Shown: positions 7,764-15,121 of the stretch, in pieces
Layout: each line of letters starts with the position of its first letter
How positions within the stretch are numbered: position 1 is the first letter of the stretch
Assembly: GCF_000466385.1 (NCBI RefSeq)
Contig: NZ_KE952862.1
Span: forward strand, 51,665 to 85,997
Source: Aneurinibacillus aneurinilyticus ATCC 12856
Lineage (GTDB): Bacteria > Bacillota > Bacilli > Aneurinibacillales > Aneurinibacillaceae
Reading direction: 5' to 3'
DNA length: 34,333 nt
Program-made: the position numbers and the translations under genes
Notes under the pieces: model-generated
The model's input: the letters and a program-made list of their open reading frames with translations, nothing else
Databases searched by the model: none
What the model was told of the DNA's origin: nothing

Positions 7764-8924
7764 ATGGATACGAAAAAAAAACATCGGATAGTAGTGAAAA
7801 TCGGTAGCAGTTCGCTGACAAATCCGACCGGAGGGTTGTCCCGAGACAAACTGGGAGAACATGTATCTGCACTGGCCGCGTTGCGTGAAGCCGGACACGA
7901 GGTCATTCTCGTATCATCCGGCGCCGTGGCGGCTGGTTTTACATCACTCGGTTATCCATCCCGGCCCGTTACACTTGAAGGGAAGCAATCAGCTGCTGCA
8001 GTCGGCCAGGGTCTCCTCATTCAGGCTTACAATGATGAACTGCGAACGTACGACTTGACCGGTGCGCAGATTCTGTTAACACGGGACGATTTCTCCAAGC
8101 GAAATCGATACCACAATGCTCATCGCACACTTAACGAACTGCTAAAACGTGGCGTACTGCCCATTGTTAATGAAAACGACTGCGTGGCAGTTGATGAGCT
8201 TACGTTCGGCGACAATGATATGCTTTCCGCACTTGTAGCCGGATTTGTACGTGCTGACGATTTAATTATTCTTACCGACACGGACGGATTGTACGATGCA
8301 GACCCGCGCTCCAATCCGCATGCCAAGAAATTCACGCTAATTGAAGACATTACACCGGACATTGAGGCACTTGCCGGCGGTGCTGGCAGCCAGGTCGGAA
8401 CCGGAGGCATGCGCTCTAAAATTAATGCTGCCAAGTTCGCGCTCTCACTCGGCATTGACGTCTTTATCGGCACGGGTACAGGGGCCGACAAATTGCTTGA
8501 TACTCTCAATGGCAAAGGCGCAGGAACATACTTCCGCAATCAGATGAAAGCCCCGCTCAAAGCCCACAAGCAATGGATTGCCTTCCACGCCGAAAGCGAC
8601 GGGCGCATCGAAGTTGACGCAGGTGCAGCACACGCCCTCCTGCATGAGGGTAAAAGCCTGCTTCCATCCGGAATTACGAATGTAGCCGGTGAATTTATGG
8701 CAGGTCAAGTAGTTGAAGTGACGGATACAACAGGCCGCCTGCTGGGCAAAGGAGAAGTTAACTACTCTTCAGCGCAATTGGAGCAAGCAAAAGGAGAATC
8801 CACCGCATTTTGTCGCGAAAAACTGGGAATCCATCGCGTCGAAGCGGTGCATCGGGACAACTGGGTAACGCTAAATATTGAAGAAATAAACAAACAGGAC
8901 CACAAGGAGGAGATTATGCAATGA
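7764..8924 (+). CDS. proB: Glutamate 5-kinase with PUA domain
   Basis: Phosphorylates L-glutamate with ATP to glutamyl-5-phosphate, the first step of proline synthesis in the cytoplasm. The 386-residue protein has an amino acid kinase domain (HRIVVKIGSSSL near the start; DNDMLSALVA and LTDTDGLYDADP in the middle) and a C-terminal PUA domain (about 285-375). That is the full-length ProB form. The start is the ATG at 7764, after the T-box terminator, with GGCGGAG about 9 nt upstream. The longer frame from 7551 would translate the T-box leader and is rejected. Its stop overlaps the proA start as ATGA. Control is by the proline T-box. Enzymes of this type are often feedback-inhibited by proline. 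Confidence 0.96.
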   Translation: MDTKKKHRIVVKIGSSSLTNPTGGLSRDKLGEHVSALAALREAGHEVILVSSGAVAAGFTSLGYPSRPVTLEGKQSAAAVGQGLLIQAYNDELRTYDLTGAQILLTRDDFSKRNRYHNAHRTLNELLKRGVLPIVNENDCVAVDELTFGDNDMLSALVAGFVRADDLIILTDTDGLYDADPRSNPHAKKFTLIEDITPDIEALAGGAGSQVGTGGMRSKINAAKFALSLGIDVFIGTGTGADKLLDTLNGKGAGTYFRNQMKAPLKAHKQWIAFHAESDGRIEVDAGAAHALLHEGKSLLPSGITNVAGEFMAGQVVEVTDTTGRLLGKGEVNYSSAQLEQAKGESTAFCREKLGIHRVEAVHRDNWVTLNIEEINKQDHKEEIMQ

Positions 8925-10168
8925 CCTTATTAGAGAAAGCAAAGTTAGCTAAACAAGCGGCAGCACAGATGTTGACCCTCACGACCGAGGAAAAAAACAA
9001 GGCCCTTTTGACAATGGCCGATGCACTGGAAAACAATATATCATGCATTCTTGAAGCGAATGCTAAAGACATTGAAGCTGCGAAACAAGCAAATGTAACA
9101 GATGCTTTAATTGACCGCTTGGCTCTGTCAGAAGCCCGCATTCACGATATGGCCGAAGGACTCCGCCAGGTCGTTGAACTTGAAGATCCGATTGGTGAGG
9201 TTCTCGAAGCCTGGGATCGCCCGAACGGACTTCATATTACCAAGGTTCGCGTTCCGCTCGGTGTTATCGGCATGATTTATGAGGCACGCCCGAACGTAAC
9301 AGTAGATGCGACCGGACTTTGCCTAAAAGCAGGCAACACCGTTTTGTTACGGGGAAGCTCTTCCGCCCTCTCTTCCAATCAAATGCTTGTAAAAATCCTG
9401 CGTGAAGCATTAACGCATACAAAAGTACCGGAGGAAGCCGTACAGCTGTTGGAAGAAGGTACGCGTGAAGAAGTTAACAAAATGCTGAAAATGAATGATT
9501 ATCTCGATGTGCTGATTCCGCGCGGCGGAGCCGGACTCATCCGCTCTGTAGTCGAGAACGCTTCCGTTCCGGTTCTTGAAACCGGCGCAGGCAACTGCCA
9601 CGTGTATGTAGATGAGTCAGCTAAACCAGATATGGCCCGCGATATTGTTGTAAATGCAAAAACACACCGGCCAGCAGTATGTAATGCAGCCGAAACATTG
9701 CTTGTACATGAGTCCTGGGCTAGAGAGCATCTAGTCACCCTGCTCACAGCACTTAAGGAAAAGAATGTAGAACTGCGGGGCTGTGAACGCACCCGCAAGC
9801 TCGCTGAAGATATTAGCATTGCAGAGGCGACAGAAGAAGACTGGGGCAATGAGTATCTCGGTTATACGATGGCGGTAGCTATAGTTGATTCGACAGACGA
9901 TGCCATCGATCACATCAACCGCTACAGCACAAAACATTCCGAGGCGATTGTGACCGACTCGGAGGAAAATGCACGTAATTTCCAGAAACGCGTCGATTCT
10001 GCGGCGGTATATCATAATGCATCGACCCGTTTTACGGACGGTTTTGAATTCGGATTTGGTGCTGAAATCGGCATTAGCACACAGAAGCTTCATGCACGCG
10101 GACCGATGGGTCTGCCGGCTCTGACTTCTTTCAAGTATGTTATTTACGGTACAGGGCAAATTCGATAA
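8921..10168 (+). CDS. proA: Glutamate-5-semialdehyde dehydrogenase (gamma-glutamyl phosphate reductase)
   Basis: Reduces glutamyl-5-phosphate with NADPH to glutamate-5-semialdehyde, the second step of proline synthesis. The 415-residue protein is full length for ProA. The catalytic cysteine is C254 in KTHRPAVCNAAE, and the N-terminal cofactor-binding half includes VPLGVIGMIYEARPNVT (111-127). The ATG at 8921 overlaps the proB stop by four bases and has AAGGAGGAG upstream, so the two products are made together, as expected for a ProB-ProA channel that passes on the unstable intermediate. proC follows after 14 nt. Confidence 0.97.
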   Translation: MTLLEKAKLAKQAAAQMLTLTTEEKNKALLTMADALENNISCILEANAKDIEAAKQANVTDALIDRLALSEARIHDMAEGLRQVVELEDPIGEVLEAWDRPNGLHITKVRVPLGVIGMIYEARPNVTVDATGLCLKAGNTVLLRGSSSALSSNQMLVKILREALTHTKVPEEAVQLLEEGTREEVNKMLKMNDYLDVLIPRGGAGLIRSVVENASVPVLETGAGNCHVYVDESAKPDMARDIVVNAKTHRPAVCNAAETLLVHESWAREHLVTLLTALKEKNVELRGCERTRKLAEDISIAEATEEDWGNEYLGYTMAVAIVDSTDDAIDHINRYSTKHSEAIVTDSEENARNFQKRVDSAAVYHNASTRFTDGFEFGFGAEIGISTQKLHARGPMGLPALTSFKYVIYGTGQIR

Positions 10169-10182
10169 AGGGGAGAAAATAT

Positions 10183-11016
10183 ATGTCCATCCTGCAGAAT
10201 AAAACAATTTGCTTTCTTGGTGCGGGTTCGATGGCAGAAGCCATGATCTCCGGTCTCGTGGATAAAAAATTACTTCCTGCCGAACAGATTTACGCCGTGA
10301 GTCGCAGCGGTTCTCGGGCTCAAGAGCTTGCCAAACACTACGGTATCGTCACACCAGCAAAGGAAGAGGCCATATCTAAAGCAGACATTATCATATTAGC
10401 GGTAAAGCCGAAAGACATCGAAGAAGCAATTATCGGCATACGGTCGATGACTTCTTCCCGCCAGTTGTTTATTTCCGTTCTGGCCGGTACATCTACAGAC
10501 TATATCACAAACCTGCTTGGTCACTCGGCCGCCGTTATTCGCACCATGCCGAATACATCGGCTGCGGTTGGGCTTTCGGCAACAGCGCTTGCTCCAGGCG
10601 CATATGCGACAGACGCGGATATGGAAGTTGCTCTGCAAATTTTTAAAGCTATCGGTATTGTGGAGACAGTAAAAGAAGAAGCACTGCATGCCGTAACAGG
10701 ACTTTCCGGGAGTGGGCCAGCTTATGTATACTATTTGGTAGAAGCAATGGAACAAGCAGCACGAGAGATTGGGCTTGAAGGAGATACGGCTCGCCGTCTG
10801 ATTCTACAGACGATTATTGGCGCGGCCCACATGCTTCGCGATCGTGGTGAAGAACCATCTGCACTGCGTAAGCAGGTAACAAGCCCGGGAGGAACGACCG
10901 CAGCTGGTATCGCGGTGCTTGAAGAGCACGGGTTTCAGGATGCTATACTCGCCTGCATTAAACAAGCGGTCGCCCGTTCGGAAGAAATGGGAAAACAATC
11001 GCTTTCCACCTCTTAA
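10183..11016 (+). CDS. proC: Pyrroline-5-carboxylate reductase
   Basis: Reduces 1-pyrroline-5-carboxylate with NAD(P)H to L-proline, the last step of the pathway. The 277-residue protein starts with a Rossmann motif (FLGAGSMAEAM, 11-21). It carries the family signature around LRKQVTSPGGTTAAGI (about 232-247) and the substrate-site region VTGLSGSGPAYVYY. The ATG at 10183 has AAGGGGAGA upstream, 14 nt after proA. Co-transcription under one T-box gives a complete glutamate-to-proline operon, unlike Bacillus subtilis, where proC-type genes are dispersed. Confidence 0.96.
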   Translation: MSILQNKTICFLGAGSMAEAMISGLVDKKLLPAEQIYAVSRSGSRAQELAKHYGIVTPAKEEAISKADIIILAVKPKDIEEAIIGIRSMTSSRQLFISVLAGTSTDYITNLLGHSAAVIRTMPNTSAAVGLSATALAPGAYATDADMEVALQIFKAIGIVETVKEEALHAVTGLSGSGPAYVYYLVEAMEQAAREIGLEGDTARRLILQTIIGAAHMLRDRGEEPSALRKQVTSPGGTTAAGIAVLEEHGFQDAILACIKQAVARSEEMGKQSLSTS

Positions 11017-11049
11017 CCGTCGCTTCGAATCCGGCAAAGGAGACAGGAT

Positions 11050-11862
11050 ATGGACGTTTTTGCACTGTATGGCCCCAGTGGCACAGGGAAGAGCACAAAC
11101 GCGCTTGAACTGGCGCATAAGTATAAAATTAATGCAATCATTGATGATGGTCTGCTTATTTATAATGGGCGCAAAGTAGCGGGCACATCTGCAAAGTATG
11201 AACGCACTACAGTGCAGGCCGTCAAGCGGGCTATCTTCTTCTACGAAGATCATGCGGCAGAGATAAAACAGGCAATTCGTGATTTTAGCATCGAGCGAAT
11301 TCTTCTGCTCGGCACGTCGCAAAAGATGGTCAACCGCATTGCGGATGCCTTGGAAATCGCGCCGATTACTACGTATATCTCAATTGAAGACATTCGCTCC
11401 TCAAGCGAAATCAAGGCCGCACTTTATACCCGGCGTACATCCGGTAAGCATGTTATCCCGATCCCATATATTCAGGTTGAACAGGATTTCTTCCGCCGCC
11501 TCATTGCACAAGGGAAGAAAATCTTTTCTTCCAAAAAAGAAATTATCGGCGAAACAACCATCGTTCAGCCTGATTTCGGGGGAGGAAGAATGCACGTGAC
11601 GGAGCATGTACTACGCAAGCTGGTCATGCTAAGCTGCAACGATATGCCGGAGGTAGAGAACATAACTAAAATCAGTGTAACGTTAAATGATCTGCCTTCC
11701 GTCTCATTGGAAGTCTACCTTAACGTGAAACGCGGAACGTCTTTGCCATATGTGGCACAAGAAATAAGACATCGTGTGTACAATTCGTATATACAGCACC
11801 TTAACATCGAATTGCATAAAATTCATATTCATATTGGTAAATTAGCTATGACCGGCGCCTGA
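11050..11862 (+). CDS. P-loop ATPase domain fused to an Asp23-like domain
   Basis: A 270-residue protein with two parts. The N-terminal part (about 1-170) has a Walker A motif GPSGTGKST (8-16) followed by segments such as INAIIDDGLLIYNG and SIERILLLGTS, suggesting a small kinase-like or ATPase fold. The C-terminal part (about 185-268) follows the pattern of Asp23/Gls24 (YloU) envelope-stress proteins: VTEHVLRKLV, alternating hydrophobic strands, a YVAQEIRHRVYNSY helix and a final LHKIHIHIGKL strand. The Asp23 assignment rests on pattern reading. It follows proC by 33 nt with AAAGGAGA upstream, and the operon terminator spans its stop. A role in proline metabolism is not indicated. It could be an envelope or sporulation protein riding on this operon. 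Confidence 0.7.
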   Translation: MDVFALYGPSGTGKSTNALELAHKYKINAIIDDGLLIYNGRKVAGTSAKYERTTVQAVKRAIFFYEDHAAEIKQAIRDFSIERILLLGTSQKMVNRIADALEIAPITTYISIEDIRSSSEIKAALYTRRTSGKHVIPIPYIQVEQDFFRRLIAQGKKIFSSKKEIIGETTIVQPDFGGGRMHVTEHVLRKLVMLSCNDMPEVENITKISVTLNDLPSVSLEVYLNVKRGTSLPYVAQEIRHRVYNSYIQHLNIELHKIHIHIGKLAMTGA

Positions 11863-11879
11863 ATGCGCCGGCTTTTTTT
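11852..11879 (+). terminator. Terminator of the proline operon
   Basis: The arms CCGGCGC (11852-11858) and GCGCCGG (11865-11871) are followed by C and seven T. The stop codon of the P-loop/Asp23 gene lies in the loop. It closes the proB-proA-proC transcription unit. Confidence 0.9.
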
Positions 11880-11926
11880 GTGCAAAATATACACGTACCA
11901 ATCTATAATTGAAGGGAGATTTTCGC

Positions 11927-12220
11927 ATGCAACAACAAATGGCCGGGCAAGCTCAATCACAGCAGCCCGCAATGATGACACCACCTACCGTCATAACAGT
12001 CAAAGATACGTATTATGTAAAAGATCAAATGAGCTGGCTGCTCGTAGCGATGAAGAAATGCAGTCACTATGCTCAGGAATGTACCGATCCGAAAGTAAAA
12101 CAAATCATCGACCGCGCCGGACAAATGCACCAACGCCATTACAATACCCTGCTTCAACACTGCCAAAACGATAATACTTCTGCAATGAATACTATACCCG
12201 GCAGTACGTCGGCCCAATAA
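11927..12220 (+). CDS. Small CotF-like spore coat protein (short)
   Basis: A 97-residue, Gln-rich small protein. The N-terminal 25 residues are low complexity (QQ, MA, PP), then a helical region VKDTYYVKDQMSWLLVAMKKCSHYAQECTDPKVKQIIDRA follows. This resembles the helix-bundle core of CotF/YhcQ-type coat proteins, including a metal- or ferritin-like helix pattern with His/Glu/Cys. The start is the ATG at 11927, with GAAGGGAGA upstream; the ORF opens 18 nt earlier without a good site. It forms a two-gene unit with the next gene (12-nt gap), so both likely serve the spore coat. The assignment is by resemblance and by the neighbour. Confidence 0.65.
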   Translation: MQQQMAGQAQSQQPAMMTPPTVITVKDTYYVKDQMSWLLVAMKKCSHYAQECTDPKVKQIIDRAGQMHQRHYNTLLQHCQNDNTSAMNTIPGSTSAQ

Positions 12221-12232
12221 GGAGGAAGCATC

Positions 12233-12577
12233 ATGCCAAACAATAAAATCTCGAATCCGACTTCTCCCGCTCAAAATCAGGCCCAACAAACTCCGCAAAT
12301 GACCGATCGTGATCGCCTGACTGACGTTTTGGCAACAGAGAAATATTTAACTGACGGGTTTAATATCGCAACGCGTGAAGCCAGCCATGACGCCTTGCAC
12401 CGGGATGTGCTAACGTGTCTGACCGAGACGCATCAATGCGCACGTGACATTTACAATCTAATGTTCCAGGAGGGCTGGTATACACTGGAGGCGGAAGACC
12501 AACAGAAGCTTACCCAGACATACCAGCAATTCAGCGGATACACGGCACAGTTCCCATACTCAGGAAAAGTACAATAA
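12233..12577 (+). CDS. CotF family spore coat protein
   Basis: This 114-residue protein closely follows the CotF family core: DRDRLTDVLATEKYLTDGFN, then DALHRDVLTCLTETHQCARDIYNLMFQEGWY. The family forms a two- or four-helix ferritin-like bundle found in spore coat proteins of Bacillales. The N-terminal 25 residues are a disordered Pro/Gln linker. The ATG at 12233 is preceded by AAGGAGGAAG. The gene lies 12 nt after its smaller homologue-like partner. No clean terminator follows directly; instead the structured element at 12599-12754 lies downstream in the same direction. Expression during sporulation is expected, but I did not find a convincing sigma-K or sigma-E promoter. Confidence 0.82.
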   Translation: MPNNKISNPTSPAQNQAQQTPQMTDRDRLTDVLATEKYLTDGFNIATREASHDALHRDVLTCLTETHQCARDIYNLMFQEGWYTLEAEDQQKLTQTYQQFSGYTAQFPYSGKVQ

Positions 12578-12598
12578 GAGAAATTCGCCGACGTTTTC

Positions 12599-12754
12599 AC
12601 ACACTCCACAGGGATAAAGAACTTGGCTGGTGCCAAGCAAATTTTTCGAGTGATCCGCTTGAAAGAAAGTAGATGCTATTTTCTTCTTTTACAGCAACAT
12701 CTACTTTGCTTATCCATAAAAAAGAGGCACAGACGTTCATATTCGTCTGTGCCT
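12599..12754 (+). ncRNA. Element E, copy 1: putative structured RNA
   Basis: This stretch aligns over about 150 nt with 16674-16830. Shared blocks include CACTC-AC-GGGA-A-AAG, TTTTTC-AGTGAT-CG-TT, ACAG--AC-TCTACTTT and CCAT-AAAAAAG. It contains the hairpin CTTGGC/GCCAAG (12623-12638), then perfect 10-bp arms AAAGTAGATG (12666-12675) and CATCTACTTT (12698-12707). A terminator-like hairpin closes it (12725-12754). It lies between the CotF gene (same strand) and the end of the YusU-like gene. It may be an sRNA or the 3' UTR of the coat unit. Strand was chosen from wobble pairs in the other copy. Confidence 0.5.
12715..12754 (-). terminator. Terminator of the YusU-like gene (possibly bidirectional)
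   Basis: The perfect 11-bp arms AGGCACAGACG (12725-12735) and CGTCTGTGCCT (12744-12754) enclose an 8-nt loop. Reading the minus strand, the stem is followed by CTTTTTT. The plus side has only TTTGCTT, so termination is stronger for the minus-strand gene that ends at 12759. Confidence 0.88.
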
Positions 12755-12758
12755 TTGC

Positions 12759-13028
12759 TTATTCCGTTTCCTCTTTTTGTTTCTTTTCTGTGTTCCATCG
12801 CTTTACTTGTTCAAACAATTCACGAAGCTGTGTCTTCTCTTCCGGATGTTCGCTCGTCCAGTGCTGCACAAGCGGCGGCATCGTTTTCAGCATATGATTA
12901 TACAACGCCCATACTTTTATCATCTCGACTCTTTCTTCATCCGCTTTCCCTGTCAAAAATTCCGTAAAGCTGTACACCAGACTGTCAATATCAGGTAACT
13001 TCCCTTTCTTGCTGTTTGCTTCATCCAT
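12759..13028 (-). CDS. DUF2573 (YusU-like) small cytoplasmic protein
   Basis: This 89-residue, charged, helical protein carries the stretch MIKVWALYNHMLKTMPPLVQHWTSEHPEE, which I associate with the DUF2573/YusU family of Bacillales. The family has no known function. There is no signal peptide or TM segment, and the C-terminus is rich in Lys and Glu. The start is taken at the ATG at 13028 because GGAGGG lies 7 nt upstream; the ATG at 13043 lies ahead of that site. It is monocistronic with its own terminator. The family name is from memory of the motif, hence moderate confidence. Confidence 0.6.
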   Translation of the reverse strand: MDEANSKKGKLPDIDSLVYSFTEFLTGKADEERVEMIKVWALYNHMLKTMPPLVQHWTSEHPEEKTQLRELFEQVKRWNTEKKQKEETE

Positions 13029-13130
13029 CTGCCATCCCTCCATCTGCCTTCTTTTTCATTATGAGCTGATTCCGCCTTGGAGTTCAAATTATGATATGCA
13101 ATCGATATGCTATACTATATAAATGACACT

Positions 13131-13248
13131 TGATATTTTGACACGGTAGCGTGGTTGGAAGGAGGAGATTCGGAAAAAAGAAAAAGGTGGATGCGCCCTG
13201 CGCTCCGGCAGTTCCCGCCCACCGCCCCTCCTGCTTTTCTTATCTCCC
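13131..13248. repeat. Repeat R, copy 2 (non-coding, upstream of yfhH)
   Basis: This copy matches bases 1-50 of the window at 45 of 50 positions in 13131-13180, then ends with the shared TTCTTATCTCCC block. Here AGGAGG (about 13160-13165) can pair with CCTCCT (13227-13232), enclosing a GGTGG/CCACC stem, so a plus-strand RNA could sequester the Shine-Dalgarno-like core. It fills most of the 345-base gap between the divergent YusU-like and yfhH genes. A possible -10 TATACT (13111-13116) lies upstream but lacks a good -35. The remaining gap sequence (13249-13373) shows nothing else I can support. No start codon follows the ribosome-site-like core. Confidence 0.65.
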
Positions 13249-13373
13249 ATCACAAACATGTGTCGATTTATCAAATCAGATGTATATATGCAAAGAATCA
13301 CGCATGAAGAAGATAGGGTAAACTCCCTTTTTCTTTCAAGCTCATATTTTTGTAGAAAGAAGGCATGCAATTT

Positions 13374-13718
13374 ATGATGCGATACAGCGATATGTCAAAA
13401 GAAGAACTACAGGCCGAAATGCAGCGGCTACGTGGCGAAAGCATGAAAAAATACCAGGCCGGTTACATCTCTGAGGCATCGGTGCTGGAATCCAAATTCT
13501 TCATGGCCCGCTCATACCTGCTAAAGCTGGATGATTTCATGAGCGGACAGGAATACGGTGTCGTCGGCTACGATGAACCATTCTTCGTACGGTATTTTAA
13601 CGGAATTATGGCATGGGGTCACTTCCGTTCATCAGATGAGGAAAAAGCATTTCCAATCGGCCGACTTGAAGAAATCGGACCCTCCTGCGCTTCCGGTGGA
13701 GGATGCTGCGGTGCCTAG
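13374..13718 (+). CDS. yfhH: DUF1811 (YfhH) family protein
   Basis: This 114-residue protein matches the DUF1811/YfhH family: RYSDMSKEELQAEMQRLRGES, a helical centre (SEASVLESKFFMARSYLL landmark), then a small barrel-like part with FFVRYFNGIMAWGHFRSS. The function is unknown; family members are small cytoplasmic proteins with a transcription-related or SH3-like fold. The ATG at 13374 was chosen because GAAGG lies about 10 nt upstream; the ATG at 13365 is too close to it. An unusual tail ends in SCASGGGCCGA, with three cysteines and glycines, which I do not recall in the Bacillus subtilis protein. Its stop overlaps the stop of the convergent GNAT gene within CTAG. Confidence 0.82.
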   Translation: MMRYSDMSKEELQAEMQRLRGESMKKYQAGYISEASVLESKFFMARSYLLKLDDFMSGQEYGVVGYDEPFFVRYFNGIMAWGHFRSSDEEKAFPIGRLEEIGPSCASGGGCCGA

Positions 13719-14257
13719 CTCTGCCGCCACTCATTCTTCAACAGGCCATATACGATATGGTTCACATAATGGTCATACAGCCATTCTCCCTGGCGAATTT
13801 GTCCTTCCTGTGTAAACCCGAGCCGCTCCGGTATGGCGCGGCTCTTTTCATTTTCTACTGCACACTGGATTTCCACCCGGTTCAGCCCCAATTCTTCAAA
13901 TATATAATCAATTAACCGGCTTACCGCAGCTGTCATTATGCCCTTTCCCTGTGCCTGTTCTATCATCCAATATCCAATACTCGTACGGTGGTTGACCCAA
14001 TCAAGATAATGCAGGCCAACAATACCAACAATCTTCCCGTCATACCATAATGTATAGTCTGTGCCATTGTTTATAAGTCTGCGTTGTATGCTGACTGTAA
14101 TAAATGTTTCCACATCGGTAACGCTCCGGTTTGCATCAATCCATCCCAGAAATCGGCGCAAATGCTCACGATTGCCGTTAATTAACGCATATAACATCGG
14201 CGCATCCCTCATCTCTACCTCACGAAGTACTACTTTTTCATTCACATACAACTCCAT
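13715..14257 (-). CDS. GNAT family acetyltransferase (RimL/YdaF type)
   Basis: A 180-residue GCN5-related N-acetyltransferase. The acetyl-CoA pyrophosphate loop is QAQGKGIMTAAV (101-112). Other family landmarks are LREVEMRDAPMLYALI at the N-terminus, GIVGLHYLDWVNHRTSIGYWM (79-99), and LNRVEIQCAVENEKSRAIPERLGF. This pattern fits RimJ/RimL-like enzymes and Bacillus YdaF, which acetylate protein N-termini or small amines. The target here is unknown. It starts with ATG after AAGGAGAGGAG. It is convergent with yfhH, and the stops overlap, so no terminator separates them. Confidence 0.88.
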   Translation of the reverse strand: MELYVNEKVVLREVEMRDAPMLYALINGNREHLRRFLGWIDANRSVTDVETFITVSIQRRLINNGTDYTLWYDGKIVGIVGLHYLDWVNHRTSIGYWMIEQAQGKGIMTAAVSRLIDYIFEELGLNRVEIQCAVENEKSRAIPERLGFTQEGQIRQGEWLYDHYVNHIVYGLLKNEWRQS

Positions 14258-14321
14258 AGCTCCGCTCCTCTCCTTCCAATATCCCGAGTATATCTCTTTT
14301 TATGTATAATCACACTAAAAT

Positions 14322-14364
14322 TAAACGAAAAAGCGTTCCTTTTCCATTCTAAAAGGAACGCTTT
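14322..14364 (-). terminator. Terminator after the 126-residue unknown gene
   Basis: The perfect 14-bp arms AAAGCGTTCCTTTT (14330-14343) and AAAAGGAACGCTTT (14351-14364) enclose a 7-nt loop. The minus strand continues with a short T-run (CTTTTTCG). It lies 6 nt past the stop at 14370. Confidence 0.85.
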
Positions 14365-14369
14365 ACCAT

Positions 14370-14750
14370 TCATTCATTCAACAGCGTAACGCTCTCCACA
14401 GCCCAAATACCGGTTGTTCCCCTGCGAACAGGCTGGTACAGCTCAATGAGAAACAAACAGGAACCATGTTGAGCTTTGACCTGCGCACGATTCAAACCGG
14501 AGTCGTAATCAAGACGATAGCTTTCGAAGCGAAAAACATCAGCAACATCAAAGCCAAGTTCCTCTATCCCAACCTTTCGGGCCGTCTCCACCGGATTCAA
14601 ACGCCATGGCTTCGCTCCTCTATCAGCAAGCTGCTGAATGGCCAGAAAGTCTTCCGAAACACTCACATGGCCTTGCCGCACTCCGCCACATGGATCCCTC
14701 GGCTTACGCCAATTCCCCGCTCCAAACCTGAACAGCTTCTTTTTCAGCAT
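14370..14750 (-). CDS. Hypothetical protein, 126 residues
   Basis: I do not recognise this gene. The start is taken at the ATG at 14750, with AAGGTGAT upstream; the frame opens at 14807 but has no ribosome site there. The N-terminus is basic (LKKKLFRFGAGNWRKPRDP). The rest is mixed alpha/beta with a likely beta-rich C-terminal half (SCLFLIELYQPV, TGIWAVESVTLL). That half resembles small secreted or lipoprotein-like domains, but no signal peptide is present. It lies between two clear terminators, so it is its own transcript or is read from the small gene upstream. Confidence that it is coding comes from the terminators, ribosome site and length. Confidence 0.6.
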   Translation of the reverse strand: MLKKKLFRFGAGNWRKPRDPCGGVRQGHVSVSEDFLAIQQLADRGAKPWRLNPVETARKVGIEELGFDVADVFRFESYRLDYDSGLNRAQVKAQHGSCLFLIELYQPVRRGTTGIWAVESVTLLNE

Positions 14751-14800
14751 CCATATCACCTTTTTGAACAGTGTATGCATGCTGAAAAAGCAGGGTGTAC

Positions 14801-14832
14801 AACACAAAAAAGCTCGCCATTAAATGGCGAGC
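14801..14832 (-). terminator. Terminator after the 67-residue unknown gene
   Basis: The arms GCTCGCCAT (14812-14820) and ATGGCGAGC (14824-14832) have a 3-nt loop. On the minus strand they are followed by TTTTTTGTG. The stop codon of the upstream small gene lies in the loop. Confidence 0.88.
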
Positions 14833-15023
14833 GCAGACTCAAACGGGCTGGCTACGATACGTCCTCGCTGTACCTGGCGGTGAAACGCGTCCTTCTCGAT
14901 AACAAATCCTTCATTTGAACCTTCATAGCGACAAGCGAAAAATAAACGATCCATCTCTTCTACCATGAATGGTTTTTTTTCCCGAGCCAGACGATATTGG
15001 CGACCGGCATGCTTCTGTATCAC
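14820..15023 (-). CDS. Hypothetical small protein, about 67 residues
   Basis: I do not recognise this gene. The reading frame is open to 15089, but the best ribosome site (TTAGGAG) lies 10 nt ahead of a GTG at 15023, giving a basic 67-residue protein (QKHAGRQYRLAREKKPF, then VEEMDRLFFACRYEGSNEGFVIEKD). An ATG at 15071 is the alternative start and lacks a clear site. There is no membrane segment. A strong terminator overlaps its stop, which supports it as a real transcript. Upstream lie a 12-bp direct repeat and a small membrane ORF on the same strand. Confidence 0.5.
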   Translation of the reverse strand: MIQKHAGRQYRLAREKKPFMVEEMDRLFFACRYEGSNEGFVIEKDAFHRQVQRGRIVASPFESALAI

Positions 15024-15077
15024 AACAATTTCACTCCTAATCCGTTTTTTGTTATCTGTATCATAACACATTCTGTC

Positions 15078-15121
15078 GTAATACAGCAAGCTATTTTTTG
15101 AAAATTATTGTAATACAGCAA
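15078..15121. repeat. 12-bp direct repeat, 32-bp period
   Basis: GTAATACAGCAA occurs at 15078-15089 and again at 15110-15121. The 32-bp spacing is about three helical turns. The second copy overlaps the end of the 48-codon ORF, and both lie upstream of the 67-residue gene on the minus strand. It may be a regulator site or a small duplication. Confidence 0.5.

Noticed and set aside
12623-12967. Plus-strand ORFs crossing element E copy 1 (similar peptides appear in copy 2)
   Set aside because: The similar peptides fall in different frames because of an indel between copies, and they run into the antisense of the YusU-like gene. The similarity reflects the DNA element, not a protein.
13110-13370. 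86-residue minus-strand ORF through repeat R copy 2
   Set aside because: It overlaps the repeat and the yfhH start, has no ribosome site, and the repeat's other copy does not keep the frame.
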